DNA of 64,000 bases from Chaunax sp. Z400 (GCA_037577475.1 CM075192.1:19105908-19169907); one strand, 5' to 3'. Shown: positions 35,461 to 49,094, counted from the first letter of the stretch. The notes: generated by a model not told the origin, from the sequence alone. A program made the numbers and translations.

Positions 35461-38400
35461 GCTCTGTTGACCAGTTACAACCCCAATGTGACTTTTCTTT
35501 TATACCCAAAGACGAGGTGAGGTTCTGGTTACTGCTTCAGGCAGGTGTTACTGCAGTGGGAGACAGTTTTTATTTTGTGTGCGTTGCAACATTTCACGGT
35601 ACGTTCTGTCATTTCTGTCAGATCAGGCATCTGCCAATGTAAATGTAGCTCATGAAGTCTCTACTTTCAAAAACGGTTTGTTATTTTGGTTGATATGAAG
35701 AAGAGAAAAAAAAGCCGTTTTGTCCTTGCTGGATCACAGAGTAAACAGAAGTTTAAAAAAAAAAAATCTCCTGCTACCAGAAGGAAAGAGGCAAAGTAAC
35801 TGTGGTAAAAACAAACAAAAAAAAAAAAGAAATTAATATTTTGTGCTTATGTTTTTCATTTCCCACAACCATTTCCTGTTGTTACCTAGACAAGAGCATT
35901 AAAACCAAGTGCTTTTGACATTTTGAATAGCAGATAGCGGGTGAGGTGCCTGGGGGAGTTCGGTCAGTTACTAAAACAGTGGAGGGGAGGAGAGATGCAC
36001 TATGGCAGGATTTACATACAGTACTTTGCACTATGGAGCTCCCACTGGCTAGGTGGGCTGATAGTGTGTGTGTTTGTGTGTGTTACAACAAGACTTAGGA
36101 ACGGCCCTTTACACTGTCAATGCATCAGCTCAATGGGATCAGTGTAACAATGTCAAAGGGTGTCAAATAACCCTCGCTGTCCAAAAAGTGCCTTTTCTTC
36201 AAATGACTGCTGATCTGATAAGAGATCAATGTATCGACAACGTATTGAAGGATTATTCTGATAAACAGCAGAGGACACAGAAGTTTCAGGTCACACAATG
36301 TCCTTTGTGGAGCATATTTTAGTTTCAAAGAGAAATGTCTTTTATTTAAGCTACGTTGCTTTTCAAACTTTGAAAGTGTGCTGATATAATATATTGTTGT
36401 TGTTGTTTTTTTTGTTGTTGTTGGTTTAAATGTGATTTGAATGATTCATGTTTCATTTTTTCTTATTAAAAAGGCAAAAAATGTGGGGAGAACATGGTGC
36501 ATTTGTTTTTCTTTTCCATCTCCGTTAATGTAGGAAGTGTTTGTTGGACAATCAAAAGTATCTCATCATACAATAAGTATTTTTTCATGAGCTTGGTTCG
36601 TTTCCAAGAGTTTTTTTTTATTTCTGAAATCATAATACCAGATCACCTATTTCAGATGCTAAATTCCCTAAAGGCTTTATAAATATTAAAATCTGAATAT
36701 TGTCATCCATCTTTCTTTCATGACAGGCTTTTTTAAAAATGTCTCTGAAGGTAAAGTTTTGCCATTTTCTTGACATATTTTGCAGCAAATTGTTCTTCAA
36801 AAATATTATAAATCACTGACTGAAATGCTGCAACAACAAATTGCTCTCGTTAAGATCAGGCAAATATAAGTTTAGATCATGCAGCAGCACTCAATGATTG
36901 GGCCCCGGTCAATAAATCAATCACAACTCTTTTTTTTTCACCTGTCTGGCGAGGCCATGCTGCAGGAATAGCAGTGTGTTGTTGAAACAGCTCCTGACCA
37001 AATGACTGTGGAGTGTGACATGTAGAACTGCTAGACTAAACACGGCTGGATCACACTGAGAGCCTCAAAGCAGACCTCTACATAGGCCGTCGGCCTGGGT
37101 GGCACACGCACAGTGAGACCCGGACCCCTCCAAAAACGACTGACCTGCCTCTGACCCTGCACTAGAAAAACTATCGGCAAGTCAACAAAACAAAAACTGG
37201 GAGAAAGTACAAGCAAAATATCTTTAACCTTTACTGTGTCTGCTCGGCCTCTGCAGGTTCCACACCAATCAGATCAAATTCTACTTATCCCAAACAAATA
37301 ATAAGAGTGACACACCTCCTGGATACTTAAGTAATTATCTCCTGGGAAAAAGTCACGAAACAGCAGCTTAAGTATGGACGCCTGCAGAATTACTAATGTA
37401 TAATATCAAGATAATATAACAGATTATTGATGCACATGAAAATGTTGCAAAAATAATACATATGCTGCTGACAGTAACGTAGAGAGTGCCATGCTGACAG
37501 TTCCTTTTTTTTAGACCTGCACGAGAATACAAAGTTTTATTATTGATCTTGGCTCCTACAGCCTCCATTCCCCAGTCTCCTGCTCCCCTGCCCCTGTCGC
37601 CAGGCCTCCTGTCTACCTGTCTGTTGGTGTGTCCGCCTGTCTGTCCACTGGCGGTTGCTCAACCCAGCCCTGTGCTGTCGGAGTCACGTATTTGTCACAG
37701 TCTTTTCTTCTCTGTCACGTCAAGCCCAGTAACCATGAGTCCTGAGGCTTCAAAATTTCACTGACTGCAGCAACAGACAAACACACGCATGCACTAAACA
37801 TGTGTTTAACTTCAGTTTCGATCAATGAATCACACAGCTGAAGAACACATAATTGTACCTGTTGCTGCAGTAACTCAAGCGTTTTTGGATCATTTCACCG
37901 TTTTTATGATGCATCATCAATACACAGGCCTCTAAATGAGCACAACACACACTCAGGTGCAGACACACACGCCTTAGAGAAATCGTTCCTGGTCTACAGT
38001 CTCAGTGGGAATCTAATGCAGTTTGTCACCTTGCATACACAATAGTCCCTTCAGAGCAGTTAGCTCGATAAGATAGGTGAGCACCCGCCTGATACGGTCT
38101 CCACAGCTACAAAGACACAGACACACACACACACCAGGCTGCTCCAGGTATGACTAACCTGGCTAACTCTAAAATGTCACTGATACGCCCCCCTTCCCTC
38201 AGTAATCAGGTGACCATGTTGATAGTGGTCACATTCAGTCTCGGCTTACTATGGAGGAAAACAGATTACAGTCTATGCACAGATAACATACTGTGGCTTG
38301 AGGTTCTTAAGGAGCAACAATGCAGCAGTTAGAGCGGAACTATTTCTGCAACAAGGAGAAAAAAAGTGAAGTGTGACCCTTACATTTGTAACTTCTCAGT

Positions 38401-40200
38401 TGTAATCTGTAAGCCTCAGCTGACCCAGTTTCCAAATGCGAGACTTGTAGAGAATAGATGCCGACTGCTGATAACAGTGTGGCTGTCACAATAAATGATC
38501 TCCTCTCACAAATGGCCACAATGATCTCAGCTAAAGCTAGGATTTTGTTTCAAGTTTCTGGGATTTGTGTCTTACCCACACATTTTTATATAGCAGATTT
38601 GTCAGCCTATGGGAACCTTCCCTATGGGAAGATTGTGGCCTGTTGTATGTTGATCTACTGAGATCTTCATTTAAAATGATAAAATACAGCAAAATTTAAA
38701 AAAAATATGAATATAACCATGTGGATAATTCTAGTGTTCATGTATGTATTGGTCACAACATTGTTACATCTATTTCTGTGAACCGACTGTTTTAGGTTCT
38801 GGGGCACAAGAAGACCAGAGGGTCCATTGTGAGCTAACTGGAGGTCTGTATGAGTCAGGACATGCATGACAGCTGCATCACAGGATGTGAGTACATTGTT
38901 GGTGGGGCACTTGCAGCATCATCATGTCTTGCTAGGTTACATGAAACCACCAACCAAACCAATCTCTTTTTCCCCTCCAAATCCAGAACCCCCTGTTTTT
39001 CCCAGTGTGACTTTCTCTGTGTCGTCCTGCATTTTTGACATTTCATTCCCAGGTTTATTCAGTGATTATAAAAATACCATATTCACCAAGAATAATATCC
39101 CTTTCGGTTCTGATGAAGCATTTAATAAATGAGGTCAAGAGAAGGGGCCACACACCACGTCTCATTTGCAACCTTACTGTCAGTCAACTGGACTGAAAAT
39201 TGACATTGTCTCGAAAATATTCTTGTTCCTGTCAAGTTTAAAGGCAGGTATTGTGGTTTTGGCATATTATGTTCAAGGTATGGGTCGGATTAGAAAAATA
39301 AGACAGTTGGTGGAGGGTAGCTAAAGATTACGATTCACAAAAACTTCATTAAAGGGCAGTGGTGGATGCAAACCATAATCTTGTGCATAGAGACTTCCAT
39401 TTCACCACATAATGCTTCTCCCTGTATCAGCATTGAATGTTGGCGTTGGATGTAAATCAGAGGTGTGGAATCTTCTAAAATGTAATTCTTGGGGATACTG
39501 ATCTGCTGTCATTGGTTAGGTTATCTGGAAAGACTGTGGACACTGTAAATATGATTTACTTGATGCAGGTTTACTTAACTTGTTTTCACAGGTTCAGTAA
39601 TCTCTCTCCAATTACTGAAGTAATCCTGATAATTTGAAATAAGTCCATAAACTGATTTATTTTTATATAGACCATTTAAAATTTTGACTTAAAGGAAAAT
39701 ACACATTTTTACAGTGATAGTTTTTACTATCAGCTCACAGGACGAAGGTATGAAGTAGTTTGAAATGACAGATGCCTATAGTTAAGATTTTATCAAAGAC
39801 TAGATAAACTTGTGTCATGTTTTGAATAATTGCTGGATTTTAAAGTCTGGACGAAGCAGGTCAATGTGGCCTTTAAACCTGTGTGAGGGTGATGCTGTTG
39901 TCATTTTCGGTAAAATGAATATTTGTCTCCTGAGGTGCAACAGTCTTTCAGTTCGCCCTGTTGAACAATTGATGACAGCGGCCCTCAGGCTGCTCTACTG
40001 GTGACAGCAAATCCAGCATGGAGCCGGCTAGCATGTACACCTGCACAAATATCCTCTGTGCTGAAATGAAAGAAAAAATAAGAATATATTCTGCTGCTGC
40101 TTAATGTTCAGCCTCACTTTTGTTATCATCTAATAGCCAGCACACTGCAATGCACTGAGCATTTTCCATGCAGCAGCTGTTGATTCTGATCTCCTCATCA
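35460..40200. other. Intergenic DNA downstream of foxa3, no gene seen
   Basis: No conserved protein family is recognised. A GTT-rich tract lies at about 36393-36424 and short CA-rich stretches occur at about 38110-38135. Confidence 0.45.
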
Positions 40201-40203
40201 AAA

Positions 40204-40252
40204 GAGAGAGAGAGAGAGAGAGAGAGAAAGAAAGAAAGAAAGAAAGAAAAGG
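40204..40252. repeat. (GA)n then (GAAA)n microsatellite
   Basis: About 12 GA units are followed by about five GAAA units. Confidence 0.95.
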
Positions 40253-40466
40253 GTGGTGCGTGTTTTCAAGATGTGCAATGCAAATGAGGCTGTGCATCCT
40301 GGATCCTGTTAGGTGGATCTACTGTTTACACTTGTTATTGCCTGAGGAGAGGGAGGGAATGAACGGAGAGAGAGGGAGAGACAGAGAGAGGGAGAAGGAA
40401 GGGAGCATTAACAGTTCAGTCCTCAGGCTATACTCTCCCTTTTTTGAAATATAAATGGGTTGGCTG

Positions 40467-40710
40467 AGAGACAGACAGACAGACAGACAGACAATTCAAT
40501 TTATTTTTAAACTAAATATATGAAATGCTGCAATTCAGTGGGAGAGACAGAAACAGTCTTTATGTGAAAACAACAAGATGAAGCTATAGTGAGAAAACCA
40601 AGTGGTTGAGAGACAGATCAGCAGTTAACCAGGCACACAGACAGACAGACGGACAAAGAACTGTAAAAAGACAGTTCAGTTAGACAGAAAAACAGACAGA
40701 CAGACAGACT
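40467..40710. repeat. Dispersed (GACA)n tracts
   Basis: Short (GACA)n runs occur at about 40470-40492, 40640-40652 and 40692-40708, separated by purine-rich sequence. Confidence 0.8.
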
Positions 40711-40974
40711 GTACGTCATAAAAATGAAGGTAAAGAAGAGAGACAGTTCATATGTCAGTCTCACATGTTCATATGATTCATTTATATACTACATTAATCA
40801 GTTTGATCCTAAGAATATTTAACAATACTTTTTCATTTCATAGGAAAAAGCAATCAAGAGAGTAATGGGTAAATTAATCATTCTTCTTAAAGATGAATTA
40901 TTTGTGTCACACATTGGAGCAAAATGACAATAAGAAAAAACTCATAGACAAAACAGCTTTTATTTATTTTTTTA

Positions 40975-41240
40975 TTTTTTATGAATCATTTAGCCTTTAT
41001 TTCACCAGGTATGTCCCATTGAGATCAAAGATCTCTTTTACAAGGGAGACCTGGCCAAGAGGAGCAGCGACACAAAGTTTCACATAAAAAATAGAAATTA
41101 AAAAATGGCAATGACAAAACATGTACACAGAAATCATGAATACATTGACAGCCTGGATTCAGTGGATTTAACCAAAGTCTTTAACTTTTTTAGAGTCACT
41201 AAACTTTAAGATCAGTCTCCAAATTGTTCCAAGAGGTAGG
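40975..41240. repeat. Fish interspersed repeat (CCCATTGAGATCAAAG family)
   Basis: TTTATTTCACCAGGTATG, then CCCATTGAGATCAAAGATC and GGGAGACCTGGCCAAGAG, is a block I recall as recurring in fish genomes. It is followed by GACACAAAGTTTCACAT and a diverged tail ending near CCAAGAGGTAGGAGC. The class is not determined. Confidence 0.55.
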
Positions 41241-41264
41241 AGCAGAAATCCTCACAGCCTTCTT

Positions 41265-41512
41265 CAGGGTTGGACTGGGATAAAAAAAAAAATCAGCCCT
41301 GGACTGTCCTGAAGCGACCCCTCATATATGGGGGGTATACGGTGTATACCTGCATATCACGTAGACTACACAACTGGCTCTGTGGCCCGGGCAGCCATGG
41401 TCCTTAAAAGAATAAAAAAAGATTTTTTTTTAAAACAGCCTTTCATCAGCCCACAGATAACCGGCCCACCGGGAATTCTCCCGGTATTCCCGGTGGCCAG
41501 TCCATCCGTTGT
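41265..41512. mobile_element. MITE-like element with GGTTGGACTGG terminal inverted repeats
   Basis: The left end GGGTTGGACTGGGA is an inverted match to the right end GGCCAGTCCATCC. Internal CCACCGGGAATTCTCCCGGTATTCCCGG is self-complementary around the middle. No transposase frame is present, so the element is nonautonomous. Confidence 0.6.
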
Positions 41513-41824
41513 CTTCTTACCCAGTTCTGTTTGGGCTTTGGGAACATTGAAACATAAAAAGTCCTGAGAACAGACAATGTGTTTTTACCAAATTTCTGGT
41601 TTAAAAGAGAAGATAAATAAGAAGGTATTTTCCTGATAATGGCCTTGTAAATAAAAACATACCACTGACTAAGGCACTGTGTGCATAAAGCAGTCCAATT
41701 CACCTGAATGTTACAAATCCAGTAACATTCTAATAAAACAAAATGAAATGTAAAATGCAGCAATTCAGGGAGGGACATAGTCAGAGAGTCTGTATGACAG
41801 AGCAAGTTCTAGTGTAGCTAACAA

Positions 41825-41965
41825 AGATGGAGGCTGAGAGAGACAGAGCTGACAGACAGTCAGAGAAAATGACCGAAAGACAGACACACAGACACACAGA
41901 CAGAATAACAGACAGACACACAGACAACACTCAGACAGACACACGGACAGACAGACAGACAGAGC
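41825..41965. repeat. Imperfect (GACA)n/(CACAGA)n tract
   Basis: A purine-rich imperfect repeat of CAGACAGACACACAGAC-type words. Open frames across it are artefacts. Confidence 0.8.
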
Positions 41966-42067
41966 GCCACTGGCCATCAGAGGCTCAGATAAGCTGTTGG
42001 ACTTTGCTCTGTTGGCTGTGGGTGTTGCAAAAAAACCTGAGATAAAACTCCTAGCCTGAGAGGAGGG

Positions 42068-42105
42068 GTGTGTGTGGGTGTGTGTGTGTGTGTGTGTGTG
42101 TGTGC

Positions 42106-42187
<82 letters not shown>
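42068..42187. repeat. (GT)n microsatellite
   Basis: About 58 GT units with GGGTG and GCGTATG interruptions near the 5' end. Confidence 0.97.
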
Positions 42188-42188
<1 letters not shown>

Positions 42189-42544
42189 GTGGAGGGACAG
42201 ACAGGGAGGACAGTATTGATCAAAAAGTTCCCGTCCTCTTAGAACAAAAATGAGAGCAGAAAGCTACTCTGGTCAAAGGTCAGGGAAGCAGGTTTCTGAA
42301 AAGGTTGCTGGTTCTACTTCCTGATTCACTCATTCACATCATGCTCTTTCCTTGACCCTTTCACTTTGGGGCAAAACTTTAAACTTGTGGGGGAATAAAA
42401 GTTAAGAGGGCACAGCAGAAATTCCAAAATAAATGTACTTTCAATGTAGAACTTTTTGATCCAGCTTGAATGATCCCATTGTTTATATGATCTGTTGATA
42501 ATTTAACTATTTGTTAAACCATCTGCTTTTGCTGTTCTTCCTGT

Positions 42545-42635
42545 CTTTTGTTTTATTTTACTGCATTCTGTGTCTGTGTGCATTGACCCACTTTCCTTTC
42601 AGGGATCATTAAAGTTCCATCTTTATCTTAATTTC
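42545..42635 (+). mobile_element. Possible LINE (L2-type) 3' tail
   Basis: TCAGGGATCATTAAAGTTCC followed by ATCTTTATCTTA resembles the 3' ends of fish L2-type LINEs, which typically read GGGAT(C)AATAAAG and then short ATCT-like repeats. No coding remnant lies upstream. Confidence 0.35.
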
Positions 42636-43184
42636 CATGTGTCTGCTGTGATTATACATAAATCCACTGCTGGGTTTTCAAGTCCACTCTTTAACACGAT
42701 ACTCTGCATTTCAAAATAAAAGTGATGTGGCTCTGAAAAAAAATGTTACATTGTTTGGTGTGGCGTCTGCTTATATCCCGCCTCCAGTTGATCCAACACT
42801 GATAAGAGTCTGCCATATCAAAAGATAATTTACTGGCTGTGTTACCTGCCAGACTGCTTCTCCTCTCTATTCAGGATGTTTGGAAGTACAATAAGGGAGG
42901 CACTCTGCAACACAGGGGAAAACCCCACTTGTTTATGTCACCTAAATAAACCTCATCCACAAAATTACCCTCACTTCCTATTTCCTATACTTACTGGATG
43001 TCACACAGCCTATCTGAATGATAAATCCACTCCAACATGCAAACTAAGTTGAATCTCTGTGCTCTTTCTAACCTTAGTCCCAGGAAAAGCTAATACTGCT
43101 GCAAACCTCTTGGTACTGGCAGACCGCCCATATCATTAGTAAAATTACAGTTGACAGTTAGACTGTTGAGTTACCCTTGAGCAA

Positions 43185-43500
43185 GTCAAGTCATAGAATT
43201 TATTGCCATATGGACAGTTACAGACAATTATTCTGTATAAAGAAATTATTTCCCTGCCTTCCAATCTTATGGACTACAATGAAACATGAGCTATATAGTG
43301 TTAACTATAAAGAAAAAGAATTTTTTTTAAATAAATAATTTGATGAAATATTTCTAGAACTCTTTGTACAACATGCAAATATGCAATATCAACGCTGTAT
43401 GATATACAGTATATATAGTATCAGTACAATATACATTATTAGTGCATATATGCAATGTCAGGTGACAAAAGTCTGCGTGCAAAATCGAGACATATAAAGG
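43185..43500. repeat. Probable interspersed repeat remnant
   Basis: CAAGTCATAGAATTTATTGCCATAT, then TATGATATACAGTATATATAG and GCAATGTCAGGTG, matches a common fish repeat texture of an 'AATTTATTGTCATAT' block followed by TA-rich sequence. The class is not determined. Confidence 0.35.
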
Positions 43501-44542
43501 GACAGTTCAGCACACATTTTCCTCATACATGTAGTGCTATTTATCCATCATGATTGTTTTGATGGGAGTTTCTGAGGTTTCTCTAGTATATAAATACATA
43601 ATATACTAGATGTTACTACACTTGTGAGGCTTGAAGTGCCAAAAAAAATACGTCGCTTTCCAAAAATCATTGCTCAAGATAATACACAGATAGTTCTGAG
43701 TAGTTTCATGTAGGAACTTTTTTTTTCAATATTCACAATCTCAAAAAGTAACAGTTATCGCAGTCCTGAAGTAGACTGGATGTCCCGTTTCATCATAGCT
43801 GCTCTCAGCTTGATCAAACCAAGAACTGGACTGTGACAGTGTCAAGACCTTGTGAGGAGACACAAAATGTGTGATGAGGCCTTCAGGAATGTTCACCAAC
43901 ATCTGGAGAGCATGTGTTCGGTCAAACATACATCGAAAGTGTGTGAGTTTGTGTGAGCAACTGGCTAGACTTAAAGACAACACTTCTTGAATTGACATGA
44001 CAGACACTACTGTCCGCTGCCTTGTAAATCACAGACATTGAGACATTCACACGCATCTGCACCCACATACATATAAAGACACATAAAGACATACAGAGTA
44101 TACCAGAGGCTGTATTTGGCCCTGACTCACAGATGGATGAAGACAGGGTGTCCATCCTTTTCTGAATGACAGGATCTGATGGAGTGATGTGTTTTCACCT
44201 CTGTTGAATCTCTGCTCAGATATCCACGGTGAAGGTTTGAGGCAGATCCAGATCCAGATGTGAATACTGGATTACTTTTTTAACATTTTGCTGATCTCAT
44301 GAAAAATAATGATATGCCAATCATAATAAAATATACCAAGGCATGGACAATGCCTGATCTGCTACGACTGTTTTCAATCGGATTCAAATCCAGATTGTAA
44401 TCCAGATGTGTAGGTATGCACTCTCTGTGTGCTCTCTAGTTATCCCTGTGTCAAAGCACTTACAATACTAACCGTTGCAAGTCATCCCATGATCTCTCCC
44501 AAAATTTCATGTTACAGTCAACTATGAAATAAATGTGGAAAT

Positions 44543-44555
44543 CCCCCCCCCCCCC
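44543..44555. repeat. Poly-C run
   Basis: Thirteen consecutive C residues followed by an A-rich run. The length may be uncertain in the assembly. Confidence 0.85.
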
Positions 44556-45167
44556 AAAAAAGAAAATCTAAAAGTTCCTTCAGAGCTGAAACAGGCACTA
44601 CATTCATTTATATTTCTTGGAAAGAGAAAGGCTCATTTTTGACTTTAGTCCAAGTTAGTAAAATACCCTATAATACTGGGGTGAGTCTTTTAAAACGTTT
44701 AGAAACTGACAATGAATGCTCCTCTGATGTAGCTTTAGGGCAAAATATGATGAAAAATGATTCCTAAAATGGACACATAGTATTTACAGAGACATTATTT
44801 TTTACTTTTGACTGTCTACTCAAGTAAGCTAAAACTAAATAAAACTAGACTTTGACTTGATGTGTGCAAAGAAGCAGCAGAATGAGAGGTAGACAGCTAT
44901 GACTTGGTAAATATTCTCATGACTCTGATTATTTGCTGCAAATATTTGCTGCGAATCAGAGAATTCATATTTGTTTACAGCACAGACAATCTCTGATTGT
45001 TTAATATCTTACCAGCTGCAAATCAAATTTACTTTTAGTGGCTTTTATCAGTGTATCAAGCAGTCAAGGAGCAATGACACTACTCCTGCGAATGTGATGG
45101 CCTTGAGGCAGGTTGATAGCAGAGTTTGTCTTCCCAGAGAGAATTAAAGAAATATGGCTTTCAAGGT

Positions 45168-45232
45168 ACACACACACACACCCACACTCACCCACAGACA
45201 CACACAAACACACACACATACAGACACAGGTA
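45168..45232. repeat. CA-rich imperfect microsatellite
   Basis: Interrupted CACACA tract with CCCACACTCA and CAGACACA units. Confidence 0.85.
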
Positions 45233-45334
45233 AAAACTCAAACACTCATATATTATAGATACAGTATACAGGTGCATGACAGGACTACATGCACATGCAC
45301 ACTAATTATGCCCTGCAGTTATCTTCAGTCAGTC

Positions 45335-45379
45335 ACATACACACCTGTGATGACTATCAGTCATCACAGGTGTGTATGT
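45335..45379. repeat. Perfect 20-bp inverted repeat with 5-nt loop
   Basis: The arm ACATACACACCTGTGATGAC (45335-45354) is exactly complementary to 45360-45379. The loop is TATCA. It is not associated with a gene. Confidence 0.95.
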
Positions 45380-46084
45380 TAAAGGCCACACCCATTACCG
45401 GTTTCCTGCTAGGAATGGATGCTACCATGCATGCATCAGTGTGTATGTGCACATCTGTATGTTGTAATATATGTAAACTGTTTGTGTATGTGTTAGTGCT
45501 GCGTAATGTAACTCTGTATGAATATCTGTCTCTATTTTCATTTCTCTCCGCTGTGTCTTTCTTTTGTTGTTTGCATTAGGCTGCAGAGGAACTGGTGTTT
45601 AGCGCCATTAGCTTATCTGTTCAGGCTCAGGACTGTAAATTAAAGGGGAAAAAGTAAGAAAAAAATAATATCAGGCAACATACATTTCTGACAAAAGTAC
45701 AAAGCAAATGTCAGTCTTTACGTCGGCTTTACGACACCTCAGTTATGCTAAATCTACCTTTTTGATTCAATAATGTTTTCTAATTTCCCAATACTTATGT
45801 TTAGACACCAAAGAGGTCCAAATACCTGTAAGACCTCTTATGAACAAACTGCTATGAAATATGAAGAACACAAATCCAAGACTGATTTTGGACTTGGGAG
45901 CATAGTACTGCATAAAAGGTGTCTTCATCAGTCACAGATTTAGCAGATAAATATCCATTGTATTTATCCATATATTACAGTGGGGTCTCTTGAACATCAT
46001 AGACATGTAATGCATCATTTCTGTCATCAGTCATGTCCTGTTCACTATGACTTTTGTCCTGATGAAGAAAGCCTGAATTATTTT

Positions 46085-46440
46085 AACCTCTGCCAAGGAG
46101 GGTTGGTTTTCACCGGTGTTGGTTTGTTTGTTTGTTTGTTTGTTTGTTTTAGCAGGATTACTGAAAAATATATGAACGGATTTTGATTAATTCTTTTGGA
46201 GAGGTTAAAATATGGCCCAAGGGACAAGTCATTAGATTTTGATGGTGATCAAGATCATCATCTGGAGCCCACATTTTTTTAAATGATTCTTTGCCACTGC
46301 CAGAAAAGGACAATTACAAGATTTTTGCTTCTAAATTCATGGGTAATGCTTGGACAAAAATTGCACTATGACATCGCCATAAGATCCATGCATCAAAGTC
46401 TGATCTGGATCCAAGTAATATTTCAGATCTGGTGATCCAG
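46085..46440 (-). repeat. Fish interspersed repeat copy, reverse orientation (same family as about 17280)
   Basis: AACCTCTGCCAAGGAGG, then TTTTCACCGGTG, a (TTTG)n tract, TTAGCAGGATTACTG and ACGGATTTTGATTAATTC, is the reverse complement pattern of the CCAAGTTTCATGG repeat. Confidence 0.65.
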
Positions 46441-47618
46441 AATGTTTAAGTCTATAGGTAGCATCCTGAAGATCCTGAAGAAAACCGATCATTAGTGAAA
46501 ATTGTTTTAACTGGAAGGTTCCATTGATTAGCTGCAGTTAAAAATGAGAAGCTTGAATACATATATAGGACTATTTCCTCAGTCATTGGTAGATAAGCTG
46601 CATCCCTACATACAGGAATTAAAAAGTAAAAATAAGAGATCAGAGCATGATTATATTGTTTTGTGTTTTTTGCCATTCTTAAACCACATCTAAAATGGAA
46701 TTGGCTACCATGCACTTTGTAATATTTAACACTTAATAGCTCTTCTTATGTGAATCTGCCCTGTCTCGATCGCCACTATGACCTGCTCTTTGTGGTCTTT
46801 GACTGAGGGAACAGACACAGTCGCACTACCGTGACAACTGCAGCCAGGCACTTAGACTTCATTAGCTGTGTGTGTGTACAGCTGGACACACAAGCACACA
46901 CACATACATGTAAGTGGGGGCCATATAACAGCTGGGGCCATGGCCTGTAGTGCTGTGGAGGCAAAAGCAGCCGAGAAGATAGAGAAGCAGGTTTGAGACC
47001 ATAGAGACCAGCTGGGAAAATGCTGATGGCTGCTTTTGTCGTGCCTTTGAACAAAATGCTCCAACCACAAAACGTCCAGTGTCGAACAGCAGTGTGGATG
47101 TAAAGGAAGAGCATCATGGTGATAAGGTCTAAAATGGTATTAATATGAGCTTTAATATCAGTGCTAATGACGTTTGCAGGAAAACCTGAAGACAACACAA
47201 CCATACTAAATGGTGAATTAAATGTAGAAGTCTTCATCTACGTAATTTGGACTGAAACCTACTCACTGATCATCCAGGCATGTACAGACAATATCTGATT
47301 GGCAGCTCCTATGTTACCTGTAGGACAGCTCACACCTTTATGGCTCAATGCAGTTGGATGCTGTGAATAAATCTGCTCTTTTTTCATTAAAATTACCTCT
47401 TCCATACATTATGTAATTGTATTTCTGTTGGCGCCTGATTATGAAAACTGTAAAAAATGTATGGATCAACTCTTTCTTAATAATTTCTTATGATATTTCC
47501 TTTTAGAACTGCTGTATGTGATATGATATTAATTATAGGCAAGATTATTTTTCTTCTGATTTAGTTAAATGTATAGGCAATTTTCCTTTTAAACCCAAGT
47601 AAATATATAATAAATTAT

Positions 47619-47714
47619 ATATATATACAGTACCAGTCAATAGTTTGGACACAGTTTCCCATCCACTTGAATGGGAAACTGTGTCCAAAGTTTTGACTGG
47701 TAGTGTATATATAT
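47619..47714. mobile_element. Fold-back MITE-like element
   Basis: Left arm TACCAGTCAATAGTTTGGAC continuing to TTTCCCAT pairs with right arm ATGGGAAACTGTGTCCAAAG continuing to ACTGGTA over about 40 bp with few mismatches. The loop is about 8 nt (CCACTTGA). CCAGTCAAAAGTTTGGACAC-like ends are typical of a short fish element family. TA-rich sequence borders both ends. Confidence 0.7.
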
Positions 47715-48529
47715 ATATTTTATATATACATACTGTATATAAAATAAATATTCATTTATTTAAGCTTCTACCATCATATGTTGAATTCCATGCTTGTCTG
47801 TAGGCAAAATTTACATTTGTGCTTCTTGAGCTGACCTTATGTGAAGGACTCTATAGTTCATACTAGCAATTCATTTTAATTATTCAATGAATATGCAAAT
47901 ATGCAAAGCCCCTCAGGCCATCACTATCTCCAAATGAGTAGATAGGAGATTGACAGCTTGACAGCCTCCCCCAACACATACGTACACATCCCATCCCTAC
48001 CCATTCACTCACTGACATGTCACAGAGGAATCTGAAGGTCTCTCCCACTTTCACCAACCTGTTACTGCAGCTGATTTGTTTTTCCACCACCTCCAATCAG
48101 AGGACCCCTGGAAAGGACCAATTAACAGCAACACACACATCCACTGAGAGGCCACTGCAGCACCCAGCTGGGGCAAATTAGTGTCCCTCCAGCCACCCAT
48201 TGTGCTGCCACGATCATCCATCAGTTAAAGTTAACACCCACACACGAGAGAGAGAAAGAGAGAGAGAGAATACCCCCTTTACTGTTTCTGTTGCTTCTGT
48301 GGAAGAGCCCACATGTGACCTCAAGTGGCTCCTGACCTGATCAAACACAAACCTGACACTGCTCATCTGGCAGAGAATGAAGATACAAAATGAATGAAAA
48401 GTCATGCATAGGCTTGTATGGATTGGTCTTTTAGCGGTGATGTCTACAGCTGAAGACCAATATAAGTATCCATCTCAGTGCCTTTATTGGTGGTGTTTGT
48501 TTTCTAAACTTCCTCTACAGCTACAGAAC

Positions 48530-48605
48530 ACCACAGCTGGAACTGGAGGGGATTCGGTGTCTTACTCAAAGACACTTGAGCAGATAGAGCTAACCCTCAA
48601 CAACA
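48530..48605 (+). repeat. Possible interspersed repeat fragment
   Basis: GGGGATTCGGTGTCTTACTC followed by AAAGACACTTGAGCAGA resembles a fish repeat containing 'GTGTCTTGCCCAAGGACACTT'. It lies inside a 153-codon open frame (48404-48865) that I do not regard as a gene. Confidence 0.35.
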
Positions 48606-48982
48606 ATACAGATGATGTCCTTAATGTGTCTTGTCTCCATTGCTCTTATGTGAGCAGTGCAGCATTCTGGCCTTTCACTGAAAACAGAGAAAAAGAAGCA
48701 GGACAGTGGAGGCAGATTGCTGGTGGAAGCCAATATGGTTTGGCGCGCACTATAGTGTCTTTAATGTGCCGAGATGTGTTACGGATTTATCCATCCTGTC
48801 TGTTCATCTGTCTGACTGTTTTTTCATACCTTCCCAAAGTGGACATGGTCTGGGGAGAGGGATGATGAAGAGAAGGAAGAGAGGGAGGGTGGAGGGACAA
48901 AAAAAGCTGAGGAAAGGTGGTGGGGGAGGCAGTTACTGCCGGAGGATGAATGAATGAGAGCTACTATGTCTGCTGGCTCCGG

Positions 48983-49094
<112 letters not shown>

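Noticed and set aside
46776..47237. 153-codon minus-strand frame
   Set aside because: No domain or coding-like composition, and CA-rich segments within.
48404..48865. 153-codon plus-strand frame
   Set aside because: It contains an interspersed-repeat fragment and purine-rich sequence, with no family match.
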